In this document: positions 23,060 to 34,816 of the stretch, piece after piece
Layout: each line of letters begins with the position of its first letter
Numbering within the stretch: position 1 is the first letter of the stretch
Assembly: GCA_032717465.1 (NCBI GenBank)
Contig: CM064665.1
Span: forward strand, 24,948,588-25,012,587
Source: Coenobita brevimanus
Lineage: Eukaryota > Arthropoda > Malacostraca > Decapoda > Coenobitidae
DNA: 64,000 nucleotides
Direction: 5' to 3'
Program-made: the position numbers and the translations under genes
Notes under the pieces: model-generated
The model's input: the letters and a program-made list of their open reading frames with translations, nothing else
Database searches by the model: none
What the model was told of the DNA's origin: nothing

Positions 23060-23200
23060 CTGCCCATTTATACAGACATTTATCACTTCCTTCCCTATCC
23101 CCCCCATAAGGACGATGGTAAACTGTAGGATGTCAACTTCAGTCTGCACTCCACTGAGTTCATATTCAGATGAGTCTTGGGCCACAACAAGAATCACAGT
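23060..23200 (+). repeat. E-element copy 4
   Basis: Plus-strand copy: CATTTATACAG, CCCCATAAGGACGATGGTAA, TCAACTTCAGTCTGCACTCC, GAGTTCATATTCAGATGAG, then GGGCCACAACAAG. Best preserved at the 5' side. Confidence 0.7.
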
Positions 23201-23407
23201 AAGCATTAAACTAAACATATCGTCTGGGTTCAGCTATTACACCAATTCAATTCTCCGTCTCTCACCCACGCTTCACGCAGCGAATGACTTTCCCATTGGC
23301 GGACATCAGTACATTCTAGGGCAGTGACTTCCTCGTCTGTCCTTCAGTCCAGCCATGCTCACCATCCCTCTGCTTTTGTTATTATTGGTCATCATGTATT
23401 CAACAAT

Positions 23408-25465
23408 TAATTCAGAAGAAAGTTAACTCAGAAAGAGAAAAAATGGGACACTTGCAATGCACATCCGCAGTCTTTATGTGATGACAAAGACCCAACGTAA
23501 AATATATTTCCTCTCTATGAATGTAGTAAGTTGTTTATTCAAACAGGAAAATGCTGATATTCCACTGCGTTTCCGAGATTAGAAGTAACATGCCTTAAGC
23601 AGTGTTTGTGCACCGTAAGCAGTTTGAAGGTATCAACAGTATATTTACCTTTCTACTATCATCATCATCATCATCACTATCATCATCTGCTCAGCCAGTT
23701 GGCGTTCTTTAAATTTTATTCCTGCTCCAGAAAATTAATTCGGTTAAGGAGAGAGTTTGAGAATTGGAATGGTTTAATATAACGTTATTAACTCCTCGTC
23801 TAGGAGATTTTATTATGGGTAATTAAACTCTCTATTAGTGACTTTAATAAACTACAAGATGGCGTAACAGTCATGAATGGAAAAACTGAAGCTTTCCTTT
23901 CGGACAGAGTAAGGAAATCTATAGTTGGTTCTTTGATTTCACTGTGAATACGAATAATATTGAAAATCATACTTCAGGTACAATACTCCTTTTTAACCCA
24001 ATTCATCGTTTATAGTAATACTATATAATTCAGTAGTATTCCAATAAGTTTCTTTAATAATTTCCCCGCTATCTAGATCTGACAGCATATCTACTATAAA
24101 AATGATCCAAATGAACATAAACAAACACAGTGGTGTCACATTCCTTGAAACTTGAAACCATCTTATAAACACAAAACTTGAGAGCCGTAGAAATTATGGG
24201 GCTGCTGGGTGATGAGGTTGTCTTGGTCCTATTTCGATGCAATAACCAGTCTTTGCTTTTATTTATTTATTCATTTACTTTTTAACGTCAGGCAGGCAAG
24301 ACCTGCAAGTACTGTTTTTCCTATCTCTAGGGATCAAATTACCTTGAAAATTTTCCTTGTAGTGAATACAATTTTTTGACGTTAGCACAAGGAATTAAGT
24401 AAGTCGTCCACCGAGATAAAACGGTTACCAGCAATGACGGTCATATCATGATCAACGATTACAACAGAAGTGAGAGTATTTGTGGATACATAACTGATAC
24501 ACATAAAATAAATCATTACTGTTTACCCTAGTTTTCATTCTAGGAGGTGAAAGCTATAATCAAACTACAGCTTGCCATCTGAGGAAGCATTGTTTTTGAG
24601 AGTTTTCCATTTAAGATGCATGGTAATGTTGAAGTTTGAGAACATACAGAAATATGGCCACCGACACCCTTATTCCTTCTCATTAATAACCTACCACACT
24701 TGCTTCTTATCTTCTTCAGCCAAAGGGCTCCTCTTTATTTTGTTTAACAGACATCTTACGTTTTTTCTTTTGAACAGCCTCGGGCAGAAGGTATTGTGCT
24801 GCCTTATTGTGACTACACTGAGGGACAAGTCAAACGGTATCCCCTAAACCAGGAAATCACTAACTATGGTGGGCGGTAACCATATGACAGTATGACCCCT
24901 GATGGTTTCGTTGGGCTAAGACGCTCCGGCTAGATTGAGCTTGAAAGGGTTTATATCCAAGGGACTGTTGAGCTTTACTGGCCACATAATGCCGCTAAGG
25001 GGCGAGAGAGGCTGGTCAACCTTGCCATAAATGTCAGGACTGAATAGCCTATCCACTGACTTCTACTCTGGATGAGTCATAAAAGGGTTGGATGATGACT
25101 GGGTGGATGAATGGACAACCCCTCCCCCCTTCTCCATCAAAATATATGGATTGATGGAAACTGTATCTAACCCCTCCAGTTCATAAAGTTTCGGCTGAGT
25201 TGGATAAAATAGTTTGCAGATAGCGATATGAAAGAGAAATGCGTCACTGCAGTGAAGGGATTAACTCCCTTCCTTCCGTGGCGTCGTTTTCTAAAGTGCT
25301 ACTACTAAACAGTCTTATTCCTCATGTTGTCAAGGGATAAACCAATCTTTTTTTAGCCTGCTATCTTCTCATTCACTGTTTAATTTAATGCATTTTTCCA
25401 TGATGTTGTAGTTTTCACTCTTTCTTATGACACCACCACCACTTGGTGCTTAAGACTGACTTACA
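23408..25465 (+). repeat. Repeat R1, copy 1 (~2.06 kb)
   Basis: Aligns along its length with the reverse complement of 57948-60818. Shared landmarks in order are ATGTGATGACAAAGACCCAACG, a (ATC)n tract at 23.65 kb, GGTTCTTTGATTTCACTGTG, AGAAATTATGGGGCTGCTGGG, GTCGTCCACCGAG, CATAATGCCGCTAAGGGGCG and CACC..TTTGGTGCTTA. I find no coding sequence. It may be a non-autonomous element or an old duplicated segment; fragments at 14.2 and 26.5 kb argue for a dispersed family. Confidence 0.8.
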
Positions 25466-25667
25466 GGAAAAGTTTCGAAGCTTTATGCTGGTGCCAGTGT
25501 GTGCAACGGATGGCCACGCCAAAATTTCCTGACTTACTGAATATCCAGCTGGAGCAAGAATGAGGTTTAGTTGGCCTGTCAACGCGGATGGTTTTGGAGG
25601 TGTATTCCATCATCACGGTGCTAGAACACCATGCCTCGGCACTGATCCTGTGAACTGGACTTTTTCC

Positions 25668-25670
<3 letters not shown>

Positions 25671-25733
<63 letters not shown>
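25671..25733. repeat. (AC)n microsatellite
   Basis: 63 bp of pure AC. Confidence 0.97.
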
Positions 25734-25738
<5 letters not shown>

Positions 25739-25926
25739 ACTGCCGGGAATATTGGTATTATCTATTCTCTAATTACACATTGAAAATAGAATATTTTATG
25801 CCAGTTTGAGGTGCTAGAAATGTTTTTATCCTCTAACGTCTGGGTAATAATGATATCCCGTACGGTCGCGAGTGTGCTGGGGACTCCAGCTGATGTACAG
25901 TATTATACTGCATCCTTATCCCCGCC

Positions 25927-26355
25927 ATGGCTTCAAACTTGTACCAATATGTAACATGTCCAGTATCTCAAGCCAACCTGGAAGTGAGCTTTGAGCCAAG
26001 TAAGCAGCCATCTCTTGAGGTACGGTGGGGGATGGACATATTATTTGTGATCGCATTATTTGCGATTCGTTACCCCCACATACTGGCCCCTCCACCTCAA
26101 CCTTCACAAGCCGCCCAACGTGAATTAGTTCACTCAGACGTCGACAGTAAATTCAGTGTAGTGAATGATGAAATGAGATGTCATTGGCTCACTGTGCTGG
26201 GGGACCGAGCCGTGGTCAGAGTCGCTTTATACGCTCGAATAATGCCTAACCAATCGGCAGAAGTTGCCTCACTTCCTCAGGTCCAAACTCCCACAACACC
26301 TACTAGAGACCATCGGCAAAAGGAAGGATTGATTAGTAATATGGTCTTTAACTGA
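25927..26355 (+). CDS. Orphan 142-codon ORF, function unknown
   Basis: The longest frame in the window that is neither low-complexity nor clearly from a retroelement. It begins at GCCATGG, a favourable eukaryotic start context, and encodes 142 residues. A short hydrophobic stretch (MDILFVIALFAIRYPHILA, about 36-54) could be a membrane segment. The C-terminal third is rich in Thr, Pro and Gln. I recognise no domain, and no splice-site pattern or neighbouring exon supports it. It may be chance, a repeat-derived frame or a real exon, and I cannot tell which from sequence alone. Confidence 0.2.
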   Translation: MASNLYQYVTCPVSQANLEVSFEPSKQPSLEVRWGMDILFVIALFAIRYPHILAPPPQPSQAAQRELVHSDVDSKFSVVNDEMRCHWLTVLGDRAVVRVALYARIMPNQSAEVASLPQVQTPTTPTRDHRQKEGLISNMVFN

Positions 26356-26499
26356 ATATCCTTAGTGGTCGAGTTGTTGAAATATGGCGGTCTGAAGATG
26401 ATTGCTTTTGAGGTAAATGCCTGTACCATAAGGGGCTTAGGACAGTGTGCTATAATGCTATAATGTCGTAGGTTAACGCGACGTGATTGAATCTATTAG

Positions 26500-26620
26500 T
26501 CCATCCATCATCCAACCCAGTATTGTTCCATTTGAAGGGGGGAAGAGGGCTGGGACTAGGCTATTCAGTTCTGACATTTAAGAAAAGAGCGACTATTTGC
26601 AAACTCCTGAGTGACAGTAT
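26500..26620 (-). repeat. R1 fragment
   Basis: Minus-strand match to the R1 segment around 25.05 kb (compare 58300-58400): 'CCATCATCCAACCC', 'GGCTATTCAGTTCTGACATTTAAG'. Short and diverged. Confidence 0.6.
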
Positions 26621-26859
26621 GTGAGTTACAGACTAAATCACCCGTCTTTAATCTCCGTGGACCAAATCTAGTTGACGTAACTGAAACATTTTATAAATGC
26701 AGAGAGAATCAGAAGGATCGCTAAGGTGTGACACCCACGCTGCACAAAAGTGTTCAAAGGGATAAGCATTTTACTTTGCACCGAGATTATCACATTAAGC
26801 TGATCTGTAAAAAGAATGGGCTTATTTTTGCGTGATCCTGAACCCCGCCATTAAATCTG

Positions 26860-27185
26860 GTCCTAATAGTATGGAAAGTACTCGATCTTGACCCGTGATT
26901 TTGACCTTTGATCTTTTCTTCTCAAAATTGCATATTTTCATCCACGGCTGACCATCATTCCGTCCTCAGTTTTGATCCAGATTAAATCAAAACTGATTAT
27001 AAGGATCATTCATTTGACCTTGCCCAGTAACCTTGACCCTTGACAGACTGTTCTAAAACAGAATCGAATCTATCAGCCTTGCTCTATGCTGAACCCCTCA
27101 GCCAAGTTTGGTCTTAACCAAATTAAAAGATTTAAGTTCAATATGCAGTGTAACCTTGGCTTTTGACCTTCTGTCCTAAAAAAGA
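26860..27185 (+). repeat. Dispersed 'GACCTTGACC' repeat, copy 2
   Basis: Several TTGACC/TGACCTT phrases, 'AGCCAAGTTTGGTCTTAACC' and 'GACCTTCTGTCCTAAA' in the same order as at 4.1-4.5 kb. Abuts the 3' end of a LINE family A copy. Confidence 0.6.
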
Positions 27186-27381
27186 ACAGGCCAACCCTTT
27201 AGGTGTCCCTCAACATTTCCACGAGGGTCTAATGCACAGTGCAATCCAACGACATCCGCAGCAGGGCCCGACAGCAGAATGGTTTACCCCTGCCACATCA
27301 TAATGGACCCATCCCTTTCCCCGCATCTGACCCGAACAGCTGATTAGACCAGATGCGGGAGAAGATCCCGTTAAGACTGCG

Positions 27382-29506
27382 TCACCATTTGTGCAACAAT
27401 TTCTCTCCATTCATCCTTATCATACCAATCACTCTTCCTTGCTTTACAGACATCCCTCTTGCATCTAATCCTCTCTTTACACTGTCCATCCATCCTATTC
27501 GTGGTCTTCCTCTCAGCCATACATTTCTCACATCAGATCCAGTTATCTTTTTCACCAATCGCTCTTCATCCATCCTCTCCATATGCCCAAACCATCGCAA
27601 CACTCTCTGCTCAACTCGATCAGCCATCTTTTGCATAACTCAAGTTCTCCTTCAAACCTGATCATTTCTCACCCTATCCATACGCGTCACTTCACACATA
27701 CTCCTCAGACACCTCATTTCCATTACATTCAAACACTTCCTCTCTGCTACACTTATATTTCATATTTCAGCCCCATATAACGCAGTCAGTACCACAACAC
27801 CCTCATACAACCTTCTCTTTACATCCATTCTAAGCGAATGACATCTAAACACTAGTTTCCATTCCTCCCAGCATTTTCATTGCATTATTCATTCTAAACT
27901 TCACCACAACGTATAATCTTCCATCCACAGCAACATGTGACCCTAAATACTTAAAACACGCTACCTCCTCAAGCAACTCACCATTCAAAACTGCTTTCAT
28001 CCTCCTACCATCTACCAACCTCGCACACCTCATCACTTTAATCTTAATTTCATTCACTCTCAATTTCCTCCTTTCACACACTCTTCCAAACGCCTCTACC
28101 AACTATCTCCATCTCTCCTCCGAATCAGCCAACAGTGCAGTATCATCCAAAATAGCAGCTGATTCAGATTCAATCCCTTATCATCAGCATTCACCAGACT
28201 CATACCTCCACCTAACACTCTCGCAACACCATCCATATAAATATTAAACAACCAAGGCGACATCACACATCTACCACAGCCCAACTCTCACGGGAAACCA
28301 ATCACTCACAGTATTTACCACTCTTACGCACGCTCTACTATTTACATAAAAACTTTTCAAGTCTTTTAACAACCCACCATGAAGTCCATACAATCTCAAA
28401 ACAATCCACAAAGCCTCCCTATCAGTTCTATCATACGCATTCTCTAAATCCATGATCGCCCAAAACACATCATCTTTCGCTAAATACTTTTCACACACCT
28501 GTCCCACAGTAAACACCTGATCCACGCATCCCCTCCCTCTCCTAAAGCCACACTGCTCATCACCCATCACTCCCTTTGTACCCTTTCTCTCTCAACACTC
28601 TACCATACACCTTACCTACAACACTCAACAGACTTACACCCCTAAAGGTAGTACATTCATACTTATCACCCTTACCTTTATACAACGGAACCATACATGC
28701 ACTTGCCCAGTCAATCGGCACCATACCTCTCACAAAACACACATTCAACAATCTATAGTCGCTCCACCACCTTTCAGGCATTCTACAGCACACTCATCCA
28801 TACCTGCAGCTTTTCCTGCTTTCATCTCAACTACTGCCTCCTGCACTTCCTCCATCGTGACCAAAGAACCATTCAATTCTCCCAACACATTTATTCCTTA
28901 CACCCTTCTATCTGCCACAATATCAGCCTCCCGTTCCTCCTCTACATTGAACAATCTTTCAAAATACTCCTCCCATCTCTTCCTTACTGCATCCATCTCA
29001 GTTAACATCCTTCCATCCTTTGCTTTTACTCGCTCATCCTTCCCAGACTCTCCCCCTCGCACCCTCTTCACCTCATTCCCCCCAAAAAAAAAAATCTTAT
29101 TCTGCTGAAAATTCTCAGTAAACCACCTACCCCATCTCTCATCTGCTGCCACCTTAGCATAACGCACAACCCTTTACGCCCAATTCCTCTTTTCCATATA
29201 CCTTTCATATGTTTCTTCATCCTTCCTCTGTAGCCACACTTCATATGCACGTCTCTCCTCAGCCAAAGCCATACTTACTTCCTCGCACCACCATTCACTT
29301 CCCTTTCTTACACCATCAGCCACTCGTCTCACACCAAACAACTCTTTCGCATACCCCACCACAGCACTCCTAAACAATTGCCATTCCTCCTCCACACCGC
29401 CATTTTCCTGATCATTCACTGCGTTCCACTTATCGTTCAGCTTCTTCTGATACTGTAGCATTTTCACTCTTTTCTCTAACTCACTTTCAAAACCTCCCTG
29501 CCACAC
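27382..29506 (-). pseudogene. Family A copy 2 linker, RT and C-terminus
   Basis: Linker: WWCEEVSMALAEERRAYEVW near 29.3 kb. RT: LYKGKGDKYECTTFRGVSLLSVVGK split over segments, CGFRRGRG and AIMDLENAYDRTD near 28.5 kb, CVMSPWLFNIYMDGV near 28.25 kb. Motif C is destroyed: where copy 1 encodes LFADDT, this copy reads LFWMILH because of a small deletion near 28.15 kb. CFKYLGSHVAVDG and GHMERMDEERLVKKITGSDV with GRPRIGWMDSVKRGL complete it. Not functional. Confidence 0.92.
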
Positions 29507-30306
29507 CTAATGCTCCTAGCTCTTACCCATCTCTTACCTACTTTCAACTTTCCCTCCACCAGGTAGTGGTCAGACATACCTTCACCCTCCCCTCTCGAAA
29601 CTCTCACATCCAACAATCTTCCTCTTACATTCCTGAACACAACCACATAGTCCGTCAATGCTCTGTCAACAACCCTTCCACCCTCCTGTCTCACCCATGT
29701 ATACTTATAAATATCTTTCTTCTCAAACAGGGTATTTCCAATCACTATCTCTCGCTCAACACACACCCCTATCATTCATTCCTCATTTTAATTTCTTCCT
29801 GGCACACCATTCATACCAACGGCACCTTCAACTGCTACATTTCCCACTCTAGCATTCAGGTCTCCAATCATTACCACATTCAGATTTGGAACAAAATCCC
29901 GCAGACACTCATCAACAACATTCCAGAAAGACTCCCTCTCTTCTTCATCCTTTTCACTACCTGGCCCATATGCACTCACAAATACCCACAACTTACGTCC
30001 AAATTTCTCTTTCACCCATATCAGTCTCGATCACACCTCCTTACATTCAGTCACACACTGCTGCACTACCGGGTTTACCAACAAAGCCACTCCTTCTCTT
30101 GTTCTTCCTCTATCAACACCTGACATCCTTCCAGTCACACTTCCAAACTTAGACTCACCTTTCCCTTTCATCTTTGTTTCACTCATAGCTAACACATCCA
30201 ACTTTCTTCTCACAAACATTCTCCCAATCTCCTCCTTTTTAGCCTCAGTCATACTACATCCACGCACATTCCTTGACCCAATCTTCATGGTTCGGGGATA
30301 ACTCAA
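29476..30306 (-). pseudogene. Family A copy 2 endonuclease
   Basis: Three frame-broken pieces (30306-30031, 30015-29788, 29775-29476). They show RNVRGCSMTEAKKEEIGRM, LAMSETKMKGKGE and GVALLVN, then VFVSAYGPGSEKDEEER and GDLNARVG, then NTLFEKKDIYKYTW and SDHYLVEG. These are the successive motifs of an apurinic/apyrimidinic endonuclease. Two in-frame stops and one frameshift interrupt it. Confidence 0.92.
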
Positions 30307-30530
30307 TCTCCCTTCCCTTTCTAAGGTAATTGGTTACCATCTTCTACATGTTGACTTGAGTATTTCTGAATAATTTTAATCTTCGTCATCAGAGGAGTCA
30401 CTTTAGCTTATGTGATGTATCTGTTTAAAACGTTTAAATTCGTCATAAGATGTTACACCAGCCAGAGCTGTTAAAAGATTTCTATATGCATCCCACTGAT
30501 TTCCATAGAGGACAGACAGACAGGCAGACA

Positions 30531-30532
<2 letters not shown>

Positions 30533-30594
<62 letters not shown>
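30533..30594. repeat. (CT)n microsatellite
   Basis: 62 bp of CT, preceded by a short GACA tract. Confidence 0.97.
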
Positions 30595-30597
<3 letters not shown>

Positions 30598-31249
30598 GAC
30601 ATGAAACTCCACGGAAATACCAAGCCGCATTTACCGCATAATATAAGGTATGAACGCGTGTTAATTAACATTTTTGGTAACTGGAGGCCAGTTGCTCCCA
30701 GTTTTCTTTACTCATTCTTTAAGTTAGTGCATTTTTGGTTCGTTGATTCAAAAAATGTTGCGCTGTAATGCACCGTTTCGGCAAATTAAAGGGTACAGAT
30801 AGAAAAACAAACAGAATGGGGATTTGGTTGTATATAGATTATTTCTCATGCAGGTTGTTTCCTACCCCTTCAGTCGTAGGAGATTCATTAATTACTTTTG
30901 CTATAGTTTTAATTCTTTCTGGTGATCAAGTTGGCTTTTTTCAGCAATATGGTGGTTAAGTATGTGAAGGTCCATTTAATAATACATATTACATTTCGTG
31001 AGGTGCTCAGCCATATGCATGGGTGCACTGTAGCTTTAATAGTTTTCGAGATAACATATTCTTGATGCTAAGTTTATATACTTTTTTTCAGACTATGGTG
31101 GCGAACTTTGAGAAGTCTTACTTGCACCAGAAATAGAACACAGTTTATTCTATGTGTGGTATAAGCATTAGCACCCTCTTACAAGTCTTACAATGTTTTC
31201 ACTCGTTCGAACAATACAAAGTACAAATAGATTATACCTGGTGAAGAAA
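30595..31249. other. Unassigned AT-rich DNA
   Basis: No gene or repeat edge recognised. Confidence 0.4.
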
Positions 31250-31445
31250 GTGCAACACCCATGCCTACCAATTGGTCTATGGACTGAACATGTGCCAGCC
31301 TTAGTGACTTTGACTTTCAGCCAGTTGTTCTGAAAATCGAATTACTTCATTCTTGTCTGACCCTTAACCATTTCACTAATCTTAGCCCAAATCGAATGAA
31401 AACTGATTGAATTGGCCCTGTACTGTGACCTTCAGTGGATTTTTA
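31250..31445 (+). repeat. Dispersed 'GACCTTGACC' repeat, copy 3
   Basis: 'GAAAATCGAATTACTTCAT', 'GTCTGACCC', 'CTAATCTTAGCCCAAATCG' and 'ACTGTGACCTTCAG' follow the order in copies 1 and 2; strongly diverged. Confidence 0.5.
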
Positions 31446-32500
31446 AATATAAGCAATAATACATCTTCATATTTTAATACTGTGGCGAAAAAATGTATTA
31501 TGGACCCTTTTTGGGTAAATATTTTATTCAAAATGTAAAATACCGTCCTCATCTGCCAACGCTGGAAAGAAAATGTAATAGCGCAGCTCTTTTATTGTTG
31601 CAGATATACAACTGATGAAAGGAATTTACTTTTTGTTTTCACATCACTGAAGGCATAGGGTGTGTTTTATTTTACTAATGATTTTTTTCATTGCCAAAAT
31701 TGGTCCTGACAGGAAACAAAGAATCATTATTTTAATGGGAGGTACAAATAATTTTAGCATGATAATGTCTGTCCACTAAAAAAAAATATCAGCACGACTC
31801 CATAGCTCATTTATCAATAGTTCAAATAAGTATTATCCATTTTTTCCTCCGGAGAATACGGGTGTGAAATTTTCCATAGTAATTGTGTGAAGTTTTATAC
31901 TGTATTTGAACGCATATATTTTTACATATACTTGTCATGTTTCCACGTATTCTCTATACGGCAAGTAACGATTCATTTTATTTACATTTTTATATGGTGG
32001 ATAGGGCGGGAGCACACAACGTATTTGAAGGAAACAGTATTCTAATTTTTACAGTATTTGTCTTTTCAGGTTAGGGTTTCTCACACTTAATTTTTTGGGG
32101 AAAGATTCTGCGCGTTTTGAATTATTGTTTTCGGTCATACCTGATATTCATACTGCATACGTAAGCAGTGTATTCTGTGATTGATCTGTTTAAAGGAAGT
32201 CACTCAGAAACGACATTTTGTGTTTGCCTTCCAGATACCAACAACCTTATTACTGCGGTAATGATATCAGTAATCAGTAATCACTTAATCAGCCATTTTC
32301 TTGCAGCAATCATTTTAATAATCCCACAAACGATGAGTCACTGGATGTATGCCCTAATGTTGCTGGCATGCTATTTATTACTTTCTTTTTCCTGTCCCTG
32401 CTTCAGAATCTGTTACACACCATATAAGCTGTAAAGAAAGTGAGGATATTGATTATGATGTGATGTTGACACTTACTGTATAAGTACCACCATTTATACA
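31446..32500. other. Unassigned AT-rich DNA
   Basis: AT-rich with scattered A- and T-runs; nothing recognised. Confidence 0.4.
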
Positions 32501-32503
32501 ATA

Positions 32504-32714
32504 CATATATATATATATATAGATATATAAATATATCTATCTATATATATATATATCTATATATATATAGATAGATAGATAGATAGATAGATATAAATAG
32601 ACAGATAGATAGATAGATACATAGATAGATATACATAAAGATATATATATTGATAGATAGATAGATATATAAATAGATATATATATATTTATAGATATAT
32701 AGATAGATAGATAT

Positions 32715-32748
<34 letters not shown>
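32504..32748. repeat. Complex AT/GATA microsatellite
   Basis: About 245 bp of mixed AT and GATA/GATATA units, ending in a pure AT run that touches the left arm of the inverted repeat at 32749. Confidence 0.95.
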
Positions 32749-32751
<3 letters not shown>

Positions 32752-32953
32752 CCTCAAGGACGCAAGGCCGGACAGACCAATCATTTAATGTCTCCTCCAC
32801 AATTGGCTGGCGGAGGCATAACAATGAACTTCTTCCTGCTGCTAGGAATCTCTCTCTCTCTCTCTCTCTCTCGCTATAAATATATATCTATATCTATATC
32901 TATCTATCTATCTATCTATCTAGATAGATAGCTATATGTCTATCTATCTATCA

Positions 32954-33015
<62 letters not shown>

Positions 33016-33110
33016 AGCAGCAGGAAGAAGTTCATTGTTATGCCTCCGCCACCCACTTGTGGAGGAGACATTAAGTGATTGGTCTGTCCGTCCTCGCGTC
33101 CTTGAGGCTG
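32749..33110. repeat. Inverted repeat with 97-bp arms and microsatellite loop
   Basis: The left arm 32749-32845 and right arm 33014-33110 are about 93% reverse-complementary. They share CTAGCAGCAGGAAGAAGTTC, GTTATGCCTCCGCCA, TGGAGGAGACATTAA and TGATTGGTCTGTCC. The 168-bp loop is CT, AT and TATC/GATA microsatellite. The arm sequence has a third, diverged copy near 33300, so the arms are two opposed copies of a dispersed repeat. Confidence 0.88.
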
Positions 33111-33520
33111 GTTTAGTTTATCCTTGTGGACGCCATGGTCAATGAGTCATGGTCAAGGTCATATGAGACTGATTTAGTTTATCGTTGTGGGAGCCGTGTC
33201 TCCTGAACTCCTTGGTGGATTTCGACCAAACTTTTGTCAGTTACTGTATATAGTAAGAAGGGACGATGAACTGATTATGCTTCGACCCACTTATAGTGGA
33301 GGAGATAAAAAGTAATTGGTCTGTCCATGAATGCGTGGGTTTTTGCGTCTAACTCCCTTGTGGGCGTGATATCTCCTGAACCTGTCAACGGATTTCCACC
33401 AAACGTTTGTCGGACATGCAGTATAAGGAGAGGATGAACACCTTACGCTAGGTCAAGGGGTCAAAGGTTAAGGTCATATTGGGTAGAATTAGTTTATCCC
33501 TGTGGGCGCTATATCCCGTT
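33111..33520 (+). repeat. Degenerate tandem repeat next to the inverted repeat
   Basis: The phrase TTAGTTTATCC.TGTGG recurs at 33113, 33174 and 33487. 'TCTCCTGAAC....GGATTTC.ACCAAAC' recurs at about 33200 and 33372. This looks like a loosely tandem, non-coding repeat containing 'GGTCAAGG' phrases. Confidence 0.6.
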
Positions 33521-33975
33521 TCATCAGCCCTAGGGACTAGGTCCCGGCCATCCCCATTTGCTGAACTTTTTCAGTGTCTCAGTAACACAGAGAGTAGCCC
33601 AGCATGCTCTCCAATACAAGTTTTTCAATCAACACCAAACTATATGCACAGTACACACTACCTTTCCTTTTCCAAAATTAAAAAAAAATCATGGCAGCTC
33701 AACACCTGACCTTGGAGTCCCCAGGGGGGGGGGGCATAAATGCCCCCACCTTCCGCCCCTCTCCCGGTTATGACTCGAGCTGCCTGGAACCACTGTCTGA
33801 CTTTCTTCATTTCTGCAACATTCGCGGTGTCAACGGGGTTTTGTAATTTAAGAATGTGTGTAATCCAAAATTTAATGGAAGTTTAATGATTAATAAATTT
33901 AAGGCAAATAGATCGCCATTTTACTCCGGCTGAATGCCGATTCTCAAAAGATGCGAATTAACACTGTCTCACTCT
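33521..33975. other. Unassigned DNA
   Basis: Includes an A-run and a 10-bp G-run near 33724. No gene. Confidence 0.4.
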
Positions 33976-34816
33976 ACAGTACACAGCGGAGATTACTTAC
34001 TTACAAATGCTGTACAGTCGGTACTGCGGGCCCCTGAGAGTTTTTACCCCCTAACAATTAATATTTAATATTAATAACAGACAGGTTCTTGCTGAAGCTT
34101 AACCCCTAGCTAGCACAACGGATTTCAGAATTAATATGAAAGAACTGCTTTAAGTACAGTTATGAAAAATAAGTATGTTGTGCGAGCTAAGATAAGCAGA
34201 CTAAAGAAGCTCGTGGTGAAATAAAACACAAATAACAATTAATCTCAAAGGAAAGAACTGTAAATTTATTGATTACAATAAATAAATTTACGTTACATAG
34301 AGCAAAATGAATTCAAATATTAAACGGAATGCACTCACTCACTCTTTCACAAAGCTAGCTAAAATAATTATTTTAAAACTAAGAAAAAAACTAAAGAAAT
34401 ACTGGTCAATGTAGCGTATCACCAAGGAAGGGTGGGAGCCTGGAGAACTGTATATCTAGTGGAGTCTGGGTGCTAGAAGACCTCTCTCACTCTCACTACT
34501 GGAACACAGAACCACACTCCGTCGCGACATATAAAAGACTGATTCAAATTCGATGTGTGGGGTAGGATGCCCAGGCCAGCCGGAAGAAGGGCGTGGCCAA
34601 CGGTTGAGGCAAGCAGGGGCGAACAATATAGAAACAATAATATTGCTCAGTAGAGCACTTAATGACGTGCATTAGAAGTCACTTTTGAAACAGTGACGAA
34701 TGTTTTGAAAAAATTATACCATCGAATTGGAGAGAGAAACAGTTAACTGAACGATACACAGTGAGTTTTCCACTAAAGTTCGTGGTTTCTCACAAAAGGA
34801 AAATGTCGCGAATTTG
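33976..34816 (+). repeat. Repeat R3, copy 1 (~0.84 kb)
   Basis: Aligns in the same orientation with 41992-42890. Shared landmarks are ACAGTACACAGC, TTTTTACCCCCT, GCTAGC/GCTGGCACAACGGATTT, AAGAACTGTAAATTTATT, AAAATGAATTCAAATAT, GAAGTCACTTTTGAA.CAGTGACGAAT and TGTC(G/A)CGAATTTG. Non-coding. A TATAAA at about 34530 and the TGTC edge might suggest an LTR, but the two copies are clearly diverged and show no TG..CA ends that I can define. Confidence 0.7.

Larger units (their letters stand above)
27190..30310 (-). mobile_element. LINE family A copy 2, near full-length but degraded
   Basis: The same element as 19.07-22.01 kb on the minus strand, with more of the 5' end: it starts at about 30306 with MKIGSRNVRG, the usual beginning of an RTE-like endonuclease. 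About ten frame-broken pieces cover endonuclease, linker, RT and C-terminal domain in order. The 3' side stops within the untranslated region near 27190 without the GATA tail. It is more mutated than copy 1, implying older insertion or longer decay. Confidence 0.94.
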
